From NCBI RefSeq assembly GCF_030654605.1, contig NZ_JAURXB010000051.1:1-53889 (forward strand): a stretch of DNA of 53,889 nt. The letters are read 5' to 3'. The translations under genes were made by a program, and so were the position numbers. The notes under the pieces are model-generated. The model searched no databases and was not told the DNA's origin. It worked only from the letters and a program-made list of their open reading frames with translations. Below are positions 1 to 9,129 of the stretch, piece by piece; within the stretch, counting starts at the first letter, position 1, and every line of letters starts with the position of its first letter. Source of the DNA: Bradyrhizobium sp. (GTDB lineage Bacteria > Pseudomonadota > Alphaproteobacteria > Rhizobiales > Xanthobacteraceae).

Positions 1-1355
1 GCCTGGATCATGCTGGCCAGCACCGAAGGACTGCCGGGGCCGGTGATGGTGAACAGGTTGGGGAAACCCGCCGAGGCGATCCCGAGATAGGCGCGGGGGC
101 CGGCGCGCCATTTCTCGGCCAGTGTCAGACCGTCGCGGCCGGTGATCACAATCTTGTCGAACGATCCGGTCATCGCGGCAAAGCCGGTGGCGCAGACCAC
201 GGCATCCAGCGGATATGCGACGCCATTGACCTCGATGCCGTCGGCGGTGAAGCGCTCGATCGGTGTCTTCGACACATCGACCAGATTGACGTGCGGCAGG
301 TTGTAGGTCTCGAAATACGCGGTATCGACGCAGAGCCGCTTGCAGCCGAAGACGTTGTCCGGACACAGCAGGTCGGCAGTGGCCGGATCCTTCACCAACT
401 GGCGGATCTTGCGGCGGGCGAAGTCGGCGATGGTGTCGTTGGCGGCCTTCTCGAACAAGAGATCACCGAAGGCGCCGAGGAACGGCAGGCCGCCGCGTTG
501 CCAGGCTTCCTCGTATTGCCGTTCACGCTCTTCGGGGGCGGCCTCCAGCGCCGGCTTCATGTTGAAGGGAAAATAGAAGCCGGTCGGGCGTCCGCGCGCC
601 TTGACCCGCAGTGCCGGATACTCGGCCTTGGCCGCCTGCAGGTATTCCGGCGTGAGGTGTTCGTTGCGGGCCGGCACCGACCATGTAGCGGTGCGCTGAA
701 ATACCGTGAGGTGAGCGGCCTGCTGCGCGATGATCGGAATCGACTGGATCGCCGAGGAGCCGGTGCCGATCACGCCGACGCGCTGGCCCCGGAAGTCGAC
801 GCCGTCATGCGGCCATTCGCCGGTGTGGTAGATCGGCCCGCGGAAATCCACCATGCCCGGGAATGCCGGACGGTTCGGCGCCGACAGGCAGCCGACTGCC
901 ATGATGCAGAATTTTGCCAGGACCTTGTCGCCGCGATCGGTCTCGATGCGCCAGCATTTTTCGCCCTCGTCGAAGGTCGCCGCGATGACGCGGGTGTCGA
1001 ACACGATGTCGCGACGCAGATCGAAGCGGTCGGCGACATGGTTGGCGTAGGAGAGGATTTCAGGCTGCGGCGAATATTTCTCCGACCAGTTCCACTCCTG
1101 GTCCAGTTCCTCCGAGAAGGAAAACGAGTACTGCATGCTCTCGACGTCGCAGCGTGCGCCCGGATACCGGTTCCAGTACCAGGTGCCGCCGACGCCGCTG
1201 CCGGCCTCGAACACCCGCGCCGAAAAGCCGAGACCGCGCAGCCGATGCAGCATGTACATCCCGGCAAAACCCGCGCCGACGACGACGGCGTCGAAAACCG
1301 CTTCGGTTTCGGGCGTGCGAGCCTGTTGAGCCCGGACTGTGCTGTCGGCCGTCAT
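1..1355 (-). CDS. Baeyer-Villiger flavin monooxygenase (3' end outside window)
   Basis: About 451 N-terminal residues are visible; the C-terminus runs off the window start, so the usual 540-600 residue length cannot be checked. An FAD Rossmann motif GAGFAG lies near residue 28 and is followed by GGTWYWNRYPGARCD, typical of cyclohexanone-monooxygenase-like enzymes. The Baeyer-Villiger fingerprint FRGPIYHTGEWP and the second dinucleotide motif GTGSSA (NADPH) follow in order. Such enzymes insert one oxygen of O2 next to a ketone to give an ester or lactone, using NADPH and FAD in the cytoplasm. The start is ATG at 1355 with a GGGAGG-like ribosome site about ten bases upstream. It is divergent from an esterase gene 187 bases away, which fits hydrolysis of its product. 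The substrate is unknown. Confidence 0.9.
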   Translation of the reverse strand, partial: MTADSTVRAQQARTPETEAVFDAVVVGAGFAGMYMLHRLRGLGFSARVFEAGSGVGGTWYWNRYPGARCDVESMQYSFSFSEELDQEWNWSEKYSPQPEILSYANHVADRFDLRRDIVFDTRVIAATFDEGEKCWRIETDRGDKVLAKFCIMAVGCLSAPNRPAFPGMVDFRGPIYHTGEWPHDGVDFRGQRVGVIGTGSSAIQSIPIIAQQAAHLTVFQRTATWSVPARNEHLTPEYLQAAKAEYPALRVKARGRPTGFYFPFNMKPALEAAPEERERQYEEAWQRGGLPFLGAFGDLLFEKAANDTIADFARRKIRQLVKDPATADLLCPDNVFGCKRLCVDTAYFETYNLPHVNLVDVSKTPIERFTADGIEVNGVAYPLDAVVCATGFAAMTGSFDKIVITGRDGLTLAEKWRAGPRAYLGIASAGFPNLFTITGPGSPSVLASMIQ

Positions 1356-1542
1356 GATGCGCGTCGCCTCCCTGCCGGCCGCTTGTTGCGGCCTTGCGAA
1401 GCATTACCCCAGCATTCTCCTGCCGCTTTTTCAATTCGTCGTTTTCGGTGGCCTCCCATGCGGCGGTGGATACGACGGCGCGTTGCGACAGCGGCGAGTG
1501 GAACCTATGCTGGCTGCAAAATTTCTGCCCCGGGGGGACATC
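1356..1542. promoter_or_regulatory. Divergent intergenic region, monooxygenase/esterase
   Basis: These 187 bases separate the divergent monooxygenase and esterase genes and must hold both promoters. The middle (about 1415-1445) is locally T-rich. I see no clear operator palindrome, so only the position supports a regulatory role. Confidence 0.4.
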
Positions 1543-2505
1543 ATGATCACACCGCTCGATCCCGTCATTGCCGAGATCATTCCAAAACTGCCGCTGCGCG
1601 ATCCCGAGACGATGACGCCGCAAAGCGCCCGCGATGCGCTCCGTGCGCTGGCTGCCGCACGCGCCGCGGTGCCGCCGCCGCCGGTCGCGAGCGCCGCCGA
1701 TGCGGTGGTGAAGGGTCCCGCCGGGTCGCTTGCCGCGCGGGTCTATCGTATGTCGGATGCGAAAGCGCCGACCGTGGTGTTTTTTCACGGCGGCGGCTGG
1801 GTCGCCGGCGATCTCGAAACCCATGACCGGCAGGCCCGGCTGCTCGCGATCGAGACCGGCGCCGTGGTGGTTTCGGTCGATTACCGGCGCCCGCCGGAAA
1901 TGCGCTTTCCCGCCGCGTTCGAGGACGCCTTCGCCGCCGTGCGCGACGTGTTCGCGCGCGTGGCCGAGTTCGGTGGAGACAGCGCGCGCGTCGGCGTGGC
2001 CGGCGACAGTGCCGGCGGCAATCTGGCGGCGACGGTCGCGATCGCCTGCCGCGATGCCGGGATCGGGCTTGCCGCGCAATTGCTGGCCTATCCCGTCACC
2101 GACGTCGCCGGAGGTTTCGCGGATGCAACGGAGAACGCGCGTTTTCCCTCACGCGCGGAAAACGCGGAAGGCTACTTTTTATCGCGCGCGGTGATGGAGT
2201 GGTTCTGCGGCCATTATCTCGAAGACGCCAGCCATGGCGCGGACTGGCGGGCTTCGCCGCTGCGCGCAAAGAGTCATGCCGGACTTGCGCCGGCGGTGGT
2301 CACCACTGCGTGGTTCGATCCCCTCCGCGATGAAGGAAAGGCCTATGCCGATGCGCTGGCCGCCGCCGGCGTTACCACGAAATATCATCATGGTCCGGGC
2401 CTGATCCACGGCTATTTCGGTCTCGGCGATGCCTCGGAAACAGCGCGGGGCGAGGCGCAGCGTGCCCGCGCCGATTTCAAGGCCATGCTGGAACGGGGTG
2501 CGTAG
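1543..2505 (+). CDS. Alpha/beta hydrolase, HSL-type esterase
   Basis: The 320-residue product is a cytoplasmic carboxylesterase of the hormone-sensitive-lipase (bacterial family IV) group. The oxyanion-hole motif HGGGW is at residues 82-86, the nucleophile motif GDSAGG has Ser156, and Asp259 (WFDPLRDEG) and His289 (GLIHGYF) complete the triad. There is no signal peptide. The start ATG at 1543 is chosen because a G-rich ribosome site (GGGGGG, 1532-1537) precedes it and because the product then has normal family length; the frame stays open further upstream. It is divergent from a Baeyer-Villiger monooxygenase, so a likely but unproven role is hydrolysis of the ester or lactone made by that enzyme. 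It ends 15 bases before the convergent helicase gene. Confidence 0.9.
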   Translation: MITPLDPVIAEIIPKLPLRDPETMTPQSARDALRALAAARAAVPPPPVASAADAVVKGPAGSLAARVYRMSDAKAPTVVFFHGGGWVAGDLETHDRQARLLAIETGAVVVSVDYRRPPEMRFPAAFEDAFAAVRDVFARVAEFGGDSARVGVAGDSAGGNLAATVAIACRDAGIGLAAQLLAYPVTDVAGGFADATENARFPSRAENAEGYFLSRAVMEWFCGHYLEDASHGADWRASPLRAKSHAGLAPAVVTTAWFDPLRDEGKAYADALAAAGVTTKYHHGPGLIHGYFGLGDASETARGEAQRARADFKAMLERGA

Positions 2506-2520
2506 GCCAAAAACTTTGCG

Positions 2521-4593
2521 TCAGCGCCACATGCCGCGCATGCGGGCGCCGACGTCGATGCGCGGACCGCCAGTGGCGGAACGCGCCGCGGCTTCGGTCG
2601 CAGCCTTTGGCCAGATCGTCTTTTCGAACAGAGGGAGCAGCCGGTCCGGAATGAAGCGGGTCCGCGACGCATAGACATGGCGGTCGCCTTGCGCGCTCTG
2701 GCCGTGGGTGAAGAAGCGCTGCGGCACCATCAGATGCAGGTCGTCTTTGGCCCGGGTCATCGCGACATAGAGCAGCCGTCGCTCCTCCTCCAGCTCCGCG
2801 CTCGTCCCGGCGCCGAGGTCGGACGGCATGCAGCCGTCGACCACGTTGAGCACGTAGACCGATTTCCATTCCTGGCCCTTGGCGGAATGGATGGTCGAGA
2901 GAACAAGATAGTCCTCGTCGAGCAAGGGCACGCCGGCCTGGTCGCTGGTCGCGTCGGGCGGATCGAGCGTCAGCTCGGTGAGGAAGCGCTCGCGCGACGG
3001 ATAGCCGCCGGCGATCTGCTCGAGCTGGATCAGGTCGGCGCGGCGGGTCTCGGCATCCTCGTGGATGCGATCGAGATGCGGCTCATACCACAGCCGCGCC
3101 CGCTCGATGTCGGCCGGCCACCCGGAACGGCTGATGTCGGCGATGGCGCCGATGAAGTTGGTCCAGTCGTCGCCGGCGCGGGGAGGGGCGGGCGCCAGCC
3201 TGAGCGCCGCGATCGGATCGGCGCTGCCGGCCATGATATCGAGAATCTTCTGCGCCGAGGCGGGGCCGACGCCCGGGATCAAATGCATCAACCGGAAGCC
3301 GGCGACGCGGTCGCGCGGATTCTGAGCGAATCGCAACAGCGCCAGCATGTCCTTGATGTGGGCGGCATCGAGGAATTTCAGGCCGCCGAACTTGACGAAA
3401 GGGATGTTGCGCCGGGTCAGTTCGACTTCCAGCGGGCCGCTGTGGCTGGAGGTCCGAAACAGCACCGCCTGCTGCTTCAGCAGCGTGCCGGATTCGCGGT
3501 TCTCCAGCACCCGTTCGACGATGCCGCGGGCCTGGTCGGCTTCGTCCCGCGTCGTGACCAGCTGCGGCTTGATATCAGAGGTGCGGTCGGTCCACAGGTT
3601 CTTGGTGAATCGCTCGCGCGCGAGCTCGATGACGCCATTGGCGGCGGCGAGGATGGTCCGGGTCGAGCGGTAATTGCGGTCCAGCGTGATGATGTCGGCC
3701 GGCGGGCTGAACTGGCCGGGGAAGTCGAGAATGTTGCGAACGGTAGCGGCGCGAAACGAATAGATCGACTGGGCGTCGTCGCCGACCACCGTCAGCCCGT
3801 GACCGCCGGGCTTCAGCGCCAGCAGGATCGAGGATTGCAGCCGGTTGGTGTCCTGGTACTCGTCGACCAGCACGTGGTCGAACCGGCCGCCGATATCGCC
3901 GGCCAAGCCGGGATCGTTCATGGTTTGCGCCCAGTAGAGCAACAGATCGTCATAATCGAGCACGTTCTGCTTCTGCTTGGCCTCGACATAGGCCGCGAAC
4001 AGCTGCTTCAGCTCGGCCGCCCATCCGGAGCACCAGGGGAATGAGCCGCCCAACACCTGTTCGATCGGCGCCTCGGCGTTGACGCAGCGCGAATAGATCG
4101 AAAGACAGGTGCCCTTGGTCGGAAACCGGCTCGCGGTTTTGGAGAAGCCGAGGTCGTGCCGGATCAGGTTGATAAGGTCGGCGGAATCGTCGCGATCGTG
4201 GATGGTGAAGGCGGGATCGAGGCCGATCTGATCCGAATAGTCGCGCAGCAGCCGCGCGCCGATGCCGTGGAAGGTGCCGGCCCATTGCAGCGCGTCGGTC
4301 ATGATTCCGGCCTTGTCGCCCAGCACCTTTCGGGCGATGCGTTCGACGCGTTGGCTCATTTCGGCGGCAGCCCGTCGCGAAAATGTCATCAACAGAATGC
4401 GCCTGGGATCGGCGCCGTTGACGATGAGATGGGCGACCCGGTGCGCCAGCGTGTTGGTCTTGCCGGACCCGGCACCTGCAATTACCAGCAGCGGCGAAGC
4501 CGGCCCGCCGTTACGTCCGGGCACAACGCCGTGCTCGACGGCCCGGCGCTGTTCCGGATTGAGGCTTTCGAGGTAGCTCGCCGCCGCTGGCAC
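2521..4593 (-). CDS. UvrD/Rep-family superfamily 1 DNA helicase
   Basis: The 690-residue protein carries the full SF1A helicase motif set: Walker A AGAGSGKT (residues 39-46), the DEYQDT Walker B box (about 240), VVGDDAQSIYSFR (motif III), NYRST (motif IV), STIHSAKGQEW (motif V) and VAMTRAKDDL (motif VI). Enzymes of this family unwind DNA 3'-5' with ATP in repair and replication restart. It is slightly shorter than E. coli UvrD and is probably a second UvrD-like paralogue rather than UvrD itself. The reading frame starts at GTG (4593) with AGAAGGA upstream. It stands alone: a convergent esterase lies 15 bases beyond its stop, and a divergent coiled-coil gene lies upstream across 277 bases in which I see no gene. 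Confidence 0.93.
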   Translation of the reverse strand: MPAAASYLESLNPEQRRAVEHGVVPGRNGGPASPLLVIAGAGSGKTNTLAHRVAHLIVNGADPRRILLMTFSRRAAAEMSQRVERIARKVLGDKAGIMTDALQWAGTFHGIGARLLRDYSDQIGLDPAFTIHDRDDSADLINLIRHDLGFSKTASRFPTKGTCLSIYSRCVNAEAPIEQVLGGSFPWCSGWAAELKQLFAAYVEAKQKQNVLDYDDLLLYWAQTMNDPGLAGDIGGRFDHVLVDEYQDTNRLQSSILLALKPGGHGLTVVGDDAQSIYSFRAATVRNILDFPGQFSPPADIITLDRNYRSTRTILAAANGVIELARERFTKNLWTDRTSDIKPQLVTTRDEADQARGIVERVLENRESGTLLKQQAVLFRTSSHSGPLEVELTRRNIPFVKFGGLKFLDAAHIKDMLALLRFAQNPRDRVAGFRLMHLIPGVGPASAQKILDIMAGSADPIAALRLAPAPPRAGDDWTNFIGAIADISRSGWPADIERARLWYEPHLDRIHEDAETRRADLIQLEQIAGGYPSRERFLTELTLDPPDATSDQAGVPLLDEDYLVLSTIHSAKGQEWKSVYVLNVVDGCMPSDLGAGTSAELEEERRLLYVAMTRAKDDLHLMVPQRFFTHGQSAQGDRHVYASRTRFIPDRLLPLFEKTIWPKAATEAAARSATGGPRIDVGARMRGMWR

Positions 4594-4870
4594 GTCCGAA
4601 TCGTCCTTCTGATGATTCGACCGTCACTGATTCCCGCTTTGTTCGCAATGGCGCGATCAGGCCGTCGACCACACGGCCGCTTCTCTGCCATCGGCTCTCG
4701 CCGAATCGTACACCGGCGTTTAGAGAGCTAACGGATTCGATGCCGACGCCCTATTTTTGCCGCTGCCGATCTAGAGAACACTCGCGAGTATTGCCGCCCG
4801 ATCAAGTTCCGGGGTCGCGATCCCGAACGCTTTAGCGATGGCGCTCCGGCGCTTCAGGAAAGCACGCTTC

Positions 4871-6013
4871 ATGACCGACACCTCCATGACGCCTGAGACG
4901 CCCAATGTCGCGGAGACGGCGCATTTTCTCCGGCGCTTTGCCGACATGATGTCGGTCGGGCACAATGCGAACTTTCTGCACCATGCGGCGGTTTGGCTCG
5001 AAACCCTGTCGGCCCGCCTGGCCGCGGCGCAGGATGAAGAACAGCTCTGGCGGTACAAGTACGAAACCATCGCCCAGCATACCGACGCGCTGGAAGCCGA
5101 ATGCGAAACGCTCAAGCATGACCTCGATGGGCACCTCAATGTCATATCCTCGATATCAGGGGAACGCGAAGCGCTGAGGGCGACGCTGCAGGCGCGGGAA
5201 ACCGAAATATCCGAGCTTCAGGGTGATCTGGAGCGCGAACGAAATGAGCTCGCCGCGGCATCGCAGTTGCATCAACAGGCTCTGGCTGAGCTTCGCGCGG
5301 AATTTGAACGCGAGCGCGAGACGCAGGCCGCGGCCTTCGACGGCGAGCGCGCGGGGTTCGCGGCGGTGGTCGAGCGGCGCGGCGAGGAGCTCGACCAGCT
5401 TCGCCAGCAACTGGCGGAGCAGTCGAAGGCGCATGCACTGGCGTTGTCCGAGCTGCGTCTCGGTTTTGCCGGCGAACGTCACGACCTCGCGGCCCGGCTC
5501 AAGGTGAGCGGCGATGAGCTCGCGGCGCTTCGCCTTGTCTCCGAGCGCGAGCGCGATGCGCTGCTGGCAAAGGTTTCGGCCCTCGAAGCCAAGCGCGCCG
5601 AGCTTCGTTCGGCATTCGATCGCATTGCCGATCTCAAGAACCAGACCAACGAGCCGCAGGACGGCACCGGAGGTTCGACTCTCGCAGCAGGCCGGTCGGA
5701 GGGGGAAGCGCGATCGAACCTGGCGCAGCCGGGCGGCCGAAATCCCGTCGTCGGAGAAGCCGACGTGGTGGTGCCGAGGGCGACGCTGCGCCAGGCCCGC
5801 TCCCAGTTCGAATATCTCGCCAATGAGTTCACCGGGAACGGCGACGTCGCGTCGCAGGTGATGTGCGAATTAGGGGCGTTCACCATGGAGCTGGCGCTGG
5901 GCTCCGGCCGCAAGGCGGATCCGCTCCCCGTAGGGGATGTCGCGCTGAGTATTCTGGCCTCGTCAGGCTCGGCGACTCCGGCCAGCGCCGAGCCCACGAG
6001 AGTAGCAAGGTGA
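4871..6013 (+). CDS. Coiled-coil protein of unknown function
   Basis: I do not recognise this 380-residue protein. A short N-terminal segment (residues 1-70) is followed by a long Glu/Arg/Ala/Leu heptad region (about 75-255) that should form an extended coiled coil. A polar linker and a more ordered C-terminal segment (about 300-370, beginning near VPRATLRQARSQFEYLANEF) follow. No signal peptide or membrane span is visible. I prefer the ATG at 4871, with AGGAA ten bases upstream, to an in-frame ATG at 4838. It is convergent with recQ. A structural or adaptor role is possible, but nothing in the context defines it. Confidence 0.7.
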   Translation: MTDTSMTPETPNVAETAHFLRRFADMMSVGHNANFLHHAAVWLETLSARLAAAQDEEQLWRYKYETIAQHTDALEAECETLKHDLDGHLNVISSISGEREALRATLQARETEISELQGDLERERNELAAASQLHQQALAELRAEFERERETQAAAFDGERAGFAAVVERRGEELDQLRQQLAEQSKAHALALSELRLGFAGERHDLAARLKVSGDELAALRLVSERERDALLAKVSALEAKRAELRSAFDRIADLKNQTNEPQDGTGGSTLAAGRSEGEARSNLAQPGGRNPVVGEADVVVPRATLRQARSQFEYLANEFTGNGDVASQVMCELGAFTMELALGSGRKADPLPVGDVALSILASSGSATPASAEPTRVAR

Positions 6014-6033
6014 AGACGCACGCATTGGTGATG

Positions 6034-6090
6034 CTTCGCTCCCCTCCCTCCACGCGCCCTTTGCGCGTGGCGGGGGGAGGGGAGAAGAAA
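6034..6090. repeat. Palindromic intergenic repeat, single hairpin (family B)
   Basis: One hairpin: CTCCCCTCC (6039-6047), an inner CACGCGC/GCGCGTG stem, and GGGGAGGGGAG-like sequence on the other side. The left arm closely resembles that of the element at 19537. It lies between convergent genes (coiled-coil protein and recQ) and could act as a bidirectional transcription barrier. Confidence 0.75.
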
Positions 6091-6104
6091 AGCGCGCTGA
6101 CGCG

Positions 6105-7979
6105 TCAGCCTGCCGCCTGCACCAGCGCGATCAGTTCGTCGCCGTAATGTTCGAGCTTCTTGTCGCCGATGCCGGGGATGTTGCGAAGCCCGGCAAGCGA
6201 GGTCGGGCGCGAGGTCGCGATGCCGTCGATGGTAGCGTCGTGCAGCACGACATAGGCCGGCACGCCGCGGGTGCGCGCGACGTCGGAACGCCATGCCCGG
6301 AGCGCGCCGACCAGATCCGGATTGGCGGCTCCGCCGGAGCCGGCGATTTGCGGCGCGATATCGCCGCGTCTTGATTTCGTCCTGACGGCGCGGACGCGGG
6401 CGCCGGCGACCTGCTCGCGCAGCATCACCTCGGTCTCGCCCTTCAACACGCCGCGCGCGGATTCCGTCAGTTTCAATGCGCCAAAGGCCTCGGTATCAGG
6501 CGCCAGATGGCCCATCGCCACCAGCTGGCGGATCACGCCGCGCCACTTCTTTTCGTTGAGGTCGGCGCCGATCCCGAACACCGACAGTTTGTCGTGGCCG
6601 AACTGGGTGACGCGTTCGGTCAGGCGGCCGACCAGGATATCGATCAGGTGCATGGCGCCGAAACGCTGTCCGGTGCGATAGGCGCAGGACAGCAGCTTTT
6701 GCGCGGCCACCTTGCCGTCGCGCACCAGCGGCGGCGACAGGCAGTTGTCGCAATTGCCGCATTTGGCCGCCGCCGGTGTCTCGCCGAAATAGCCGAGCAG
6801 GCGGCTGCGCCGGCAGTTCGCGGTTTCGGCCAGGCTGACCAGCGCATCCAGTTTGCCGATCGACACTCGTTTGAACGCTTCGGCGCCGGTGGATTCGTCG
6901 ATCATGCGGCGCTGCTGCACGATATCCGACAGGCCATAGGCCATCCAGGCGCTGGACGGCTTGCCGTCGCGCCCGGCGCGCCCGGTCTCCTGATAATAGG
7001 CCTCGATGCTCTTCGGCAGGTCGAGATGGGCGACGAAGCGCACGTCGGGCTTGTCGATGCCCATGCCGAACGCCACCGTGGCGACGATCACGATGCCGTC
7101 CTCGTTGATGAAGCGGTCCTGGTTGCCCGCGCGCGTGGCCGCATCGAGCCCCGCGTGATAGGGCAACGCCACGACGCCGGCTCTGTTGAGTGCAGCCGCG
7201 GTGTCCTCGACCTTGGCGCGCGACAGGCAGTAGACGATGCCGGCGTCACCGGCATGGCGCTCGGCGATGAAGGCTTTCAGCTGGGTCTGCGCGTTCTGCT
7301 TGTCGACGATTTCGTAGCGTATGTTGGGGCGGTCGAAGCTCGCGACAAAGCTCGGCGCATCGTTCAACCCGAGCCGGTCGACGATCTCCTTGCGGGTGAG
7401 GTCGTCGGCGGTGGCGGTCAGCGCGATGCGCGGCACGTTCGGAAAGCGTTCGGCAATGACGGACAGGCCGATATATTCCGGGCGAAAGTCATGCCCCCAT
7501 TGCGACACGCAATGCGCCTCGTCGATCGCGAACAAGGCGACGTCGGCACGGCTGAGCAGATTAAGGCATCGGGGCGTCACCAGCCGCTCCGGCGCGACAT
7601 AGAGCAAATCGAGATCGCCGGCCAGCAGTCGCGCCTCGACCGCGTCCGCCTCCTCATAGGACAGCGTCGAATTCAGCACCGCCGCCTTGACGCCGGCCTC
7701 GAGCAGGCCGGCGACCTGGTCGCGCATCAGCGCGATCAGCGGTGAGACCACGATACCGCAGCCTTTGCGCAGCAGCGCCGGCAATTGATAGCACAGCGAC
7801 TTACCGCCGCCGGTCGGCATCAGCACCAGGCAATTGCCGCCGTCGGTGACGTGCCGCACGATTTCTTCCTGCGCGCCGCGAAAGCCGGGCAGGCCGAACA
7901 CGTGGTTCAGTACCGAGAGCGCGTCGCCGGTGACGTCGGACTCGGCACTACGGGCAGTAGTCATGGCGGGAACGGGCAT
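6105..7979 (-). CDS. recQ: ATP-dependent DNA helicase RecQ
   Basis: A RecQ-family 3'-5' helicase of about 624 residues. It has the helicase core with Walker [16 protein letters not shown], the DEAH box with aromatic loop [17 protein letters not shown], and the motif VI region [10 protein letters not shown]. The RecQ zinc site is shown by four cysteines in [13 protein letters not shown] and KCGNCDNC, then a winged-helix region, and a C-terminal HRDC domain ([16 protein letters not shown]). It acts in recombination repair and processing of stalled forks. The start is uncertain: ATG at 7979 or 7964 both give normal length, while the frame open to 8066 adds unlikely sequence. Length and all motifs are ordinary. 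Confidence 0.95.
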   Translation of the reverse strand: MPVPAMTTARSAESDVTGDALSVLNHVFGLPGFRGAQEEIVRHVTDGGNCLVLMPTGGGKSLCYQLPALLRKGCGIVVSPLIALMRDQVAGLLEAGVKAAVLNSTLSYEEADAVEARLLAGDLDLLYVAPERLVTPRCLNLLSRADVALFAIDEAHCVSQWGHDFRPEYIGLSVIAERFPNVPRIALTATADDLTRKEIVDRLGLNDAPSFVASFDRPNIRYEIVDKQNAQTQLKAFIAERHAGDAGIVYCLSRAKVEDTAAALNRAGVVALPYHAGLDAATRAGNQDRFINEDGIVIVATVAFGMGIDKPDVRFVAHLDLPKSIEAYYQETGRAGRDGKPSSAWMAYGLSDIVQQRRMIDESTGAEAFKRVSIGKLDALVSLAETANCRRSRLLGYFGETPAAAKCGNCDNCLSPPLVRDGKVAAQKLLSCAYRTGQRFGAMHLIDILVGRLTERVTQFGHDKLSVFGIGADLNEKKWRGVIRQLVAMGHLAPDTEAFGALKLTESARGVLKGETEVMLREQVAGARVRAVRTKSRRGDIAPQIAGSGGAANPDLVGALRAWRSDVARTRGVPAYVVLHDATIDGIATSRPTSLAGLRNIPGIGDKKLEHYGDELIALVQAAG

Positions 7980-8161
7980 ACGGGGCAGGTGGTCCGATGG
8001 AGGGCTTGCGAAGACCGGATTTCGGGGACGGTGTGCCGAAATGACGATCTCCACCGAGGAAACCAAAGTCTATTTGATTCGCGCCGCCGCCCATATTTAC
8101 TTCCACGCCGGCTGCGAGGAAATATCGGACAAAGGCGGTCAAAAAGTCTGACTTTGCGGCG

Positions 8162-8539
8162 CTATGTCGGTGCTGCGATCGCGCGAGTGTAGGTAGCCAG
8201 ATCGAAGTAGTCGCGCCAGATCCTGATTTTTCCGCCGGCCAATTCGAACACGCCACAGCAGGGCAGATCGACACTTTTGGCCCCGAGGCGGGTTCTGTCG
8301 AGACGCTCGGCGATGACGATGTCGCCTCGAGAAACGATGTTCAGGACATCCCAATTGGTCTCCGTCCAATCCTTGATGAATCCGCCGATGAACCTGCGCA
8401 GGTTGTCGTGACCGCTGACCGGCTTGTTCATCATGTTGTGATAGGTGCCGTCGGGGGTGAAGAATGCGACGATCTCGTCGGCGTCCAGCCGCGACCACGC
8501 TGCGATGAAATTCCGTACGATTTCCTCGTTGGTTGTCAA
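8162..8539 (-). CDS. Limonene-1,2-epoxide hydrolase-type SnoaL-fold protein
   Basis: A 125-residue protein with the NTF2/SnoaL fold pattern. Its polar residues match the known epoxide hydrolase active site: Tyr33 and Asn35 (TYHNM), Arg79 and Asp81 (ERLD), Trp108 and Asp110 (WRDYFD). These correspond in order and near-identical spacing to Tyr53, Asn55, Arg99, Asp101, Trp130 and Asp132 of the Rhodococcus enzyme, so a true epoxide hydrolase is likely rather than a generic SnoaL protein; the substrate is unknown. Translation appears to start at TTG (8539), with AGGGA seven bases upstream. It has no signal peptide. The gene lies 58 bases downstream of a same-strand cytochrome c gene and may be co-transcribed with it. 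Confidence 0.8.
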   Translation of the reverse strand: MTTNEEIVRNFIAAWSRLDADEIVAFFTPDGTYHNMMNKPVSGHDNLRRFIGGFIKDWTETNWDVLNIVSRGDIVIAERLDRTRLGAKSVDLPCCGVFELAGGKIRIWRDYFDLATYTRAIAAPT

Positions 8540-8597
8540 GGTCGTTCCCTCTCAAGGTGGTAAATGGAAAAGTCGTGGGCAAGCTGCGGCAATCCAG

Positions 8598-8930
8598 CTA
8601 TTTGGGCTTTTTGCGTGACTGAATGGCCTTGAGATAGTTGACCGCGGCTGCGGCATCGTCCCGGCTAAAGCGGAAGGTCGGCATCCCCCGATGAAGGGTG
8701 GTCAAACCGTCCTGCAATCGTTGTTCGAAGTCGGTGTCGTAGAGCTTTTCGCCAAAAGTCCGAAACGGTGGTGCCTCGTCGAGAGGGCTTCGGCCCGTTT
8801 TGCCGACGGCATGGCAGCGCGCGCACTCTGTTTCGAGCAGCGCCTTGCCGTGTCGCTGTTCGCGATCGAGGGCATGACCGGCCTCGCTCCAGGCGCCGAT
8901 CATCAAGAGAGCGAGGCAAATCCGGTTCAT
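8598..8930 (-). CDS. Small periplasmic class I cytochrome c
   Basis: A 110-residue protein with a Sec signal peptide (residues 1-20, ending in GHA) and one haem-binding CARCH motif (Cys36, Cys39, His40). Met83 in RGMPTF is the likely sixth iron ligand. This is a mono-haem electron carrier exported to the periplasm, and its size is normal for a minimal class I domain. No dehydrogenase partner is adjacent; the downstream gene on the same strand is the epoxide-hydrolase-like protein. The partner and pathway cannot be stated from the sequence. The 199 bases to mtnP must carry divergent promoters. Confidence 0.88.
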   Translation of the reverse strand: MNRICLALLMIGAWSEAGHALDREQRHGKALLETECARCHAVGKTGRSPLDEAPPFRTFGEKLYDTDFEQRLQDGLTTLHRGMPTFRFSRDDAAAAVNYLKAIQSRKKPK

Positions 8931-9129
8931 GGCGGTTCCCGTGTTGCCGGCAAGTTAGCACCAAGTGTCGCGCAACCGTAGCTCCGAATGCCGCCTGGTC
9001 ATGCCGCCACATCCCATCGGGGCGAATGGTCGACAAGCTCCTCAAAATGCTCGATATTGCGGATGCCATACGGTTGTGAGCGCTTCGCCGGCGCGCCGAT
9101 TGGCGCGATCAACGAGGCGAAGGGAAATC

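Noticed and set aside
2677..4044. Long plus-strand open frame opposite the UvrD-like helicase
   Set aside because: It is the antisense shadow of a gene with all helicase motifs; GC-rich codon bias keeps the opposite frame open.
9026..9079. Short open frame of 17 codons upstream of mtnP, considered as a leader peptide
   Set aside because: No ribosome site, no run of Met or regulatory codons, and no attenuator hairpin accompanies it.
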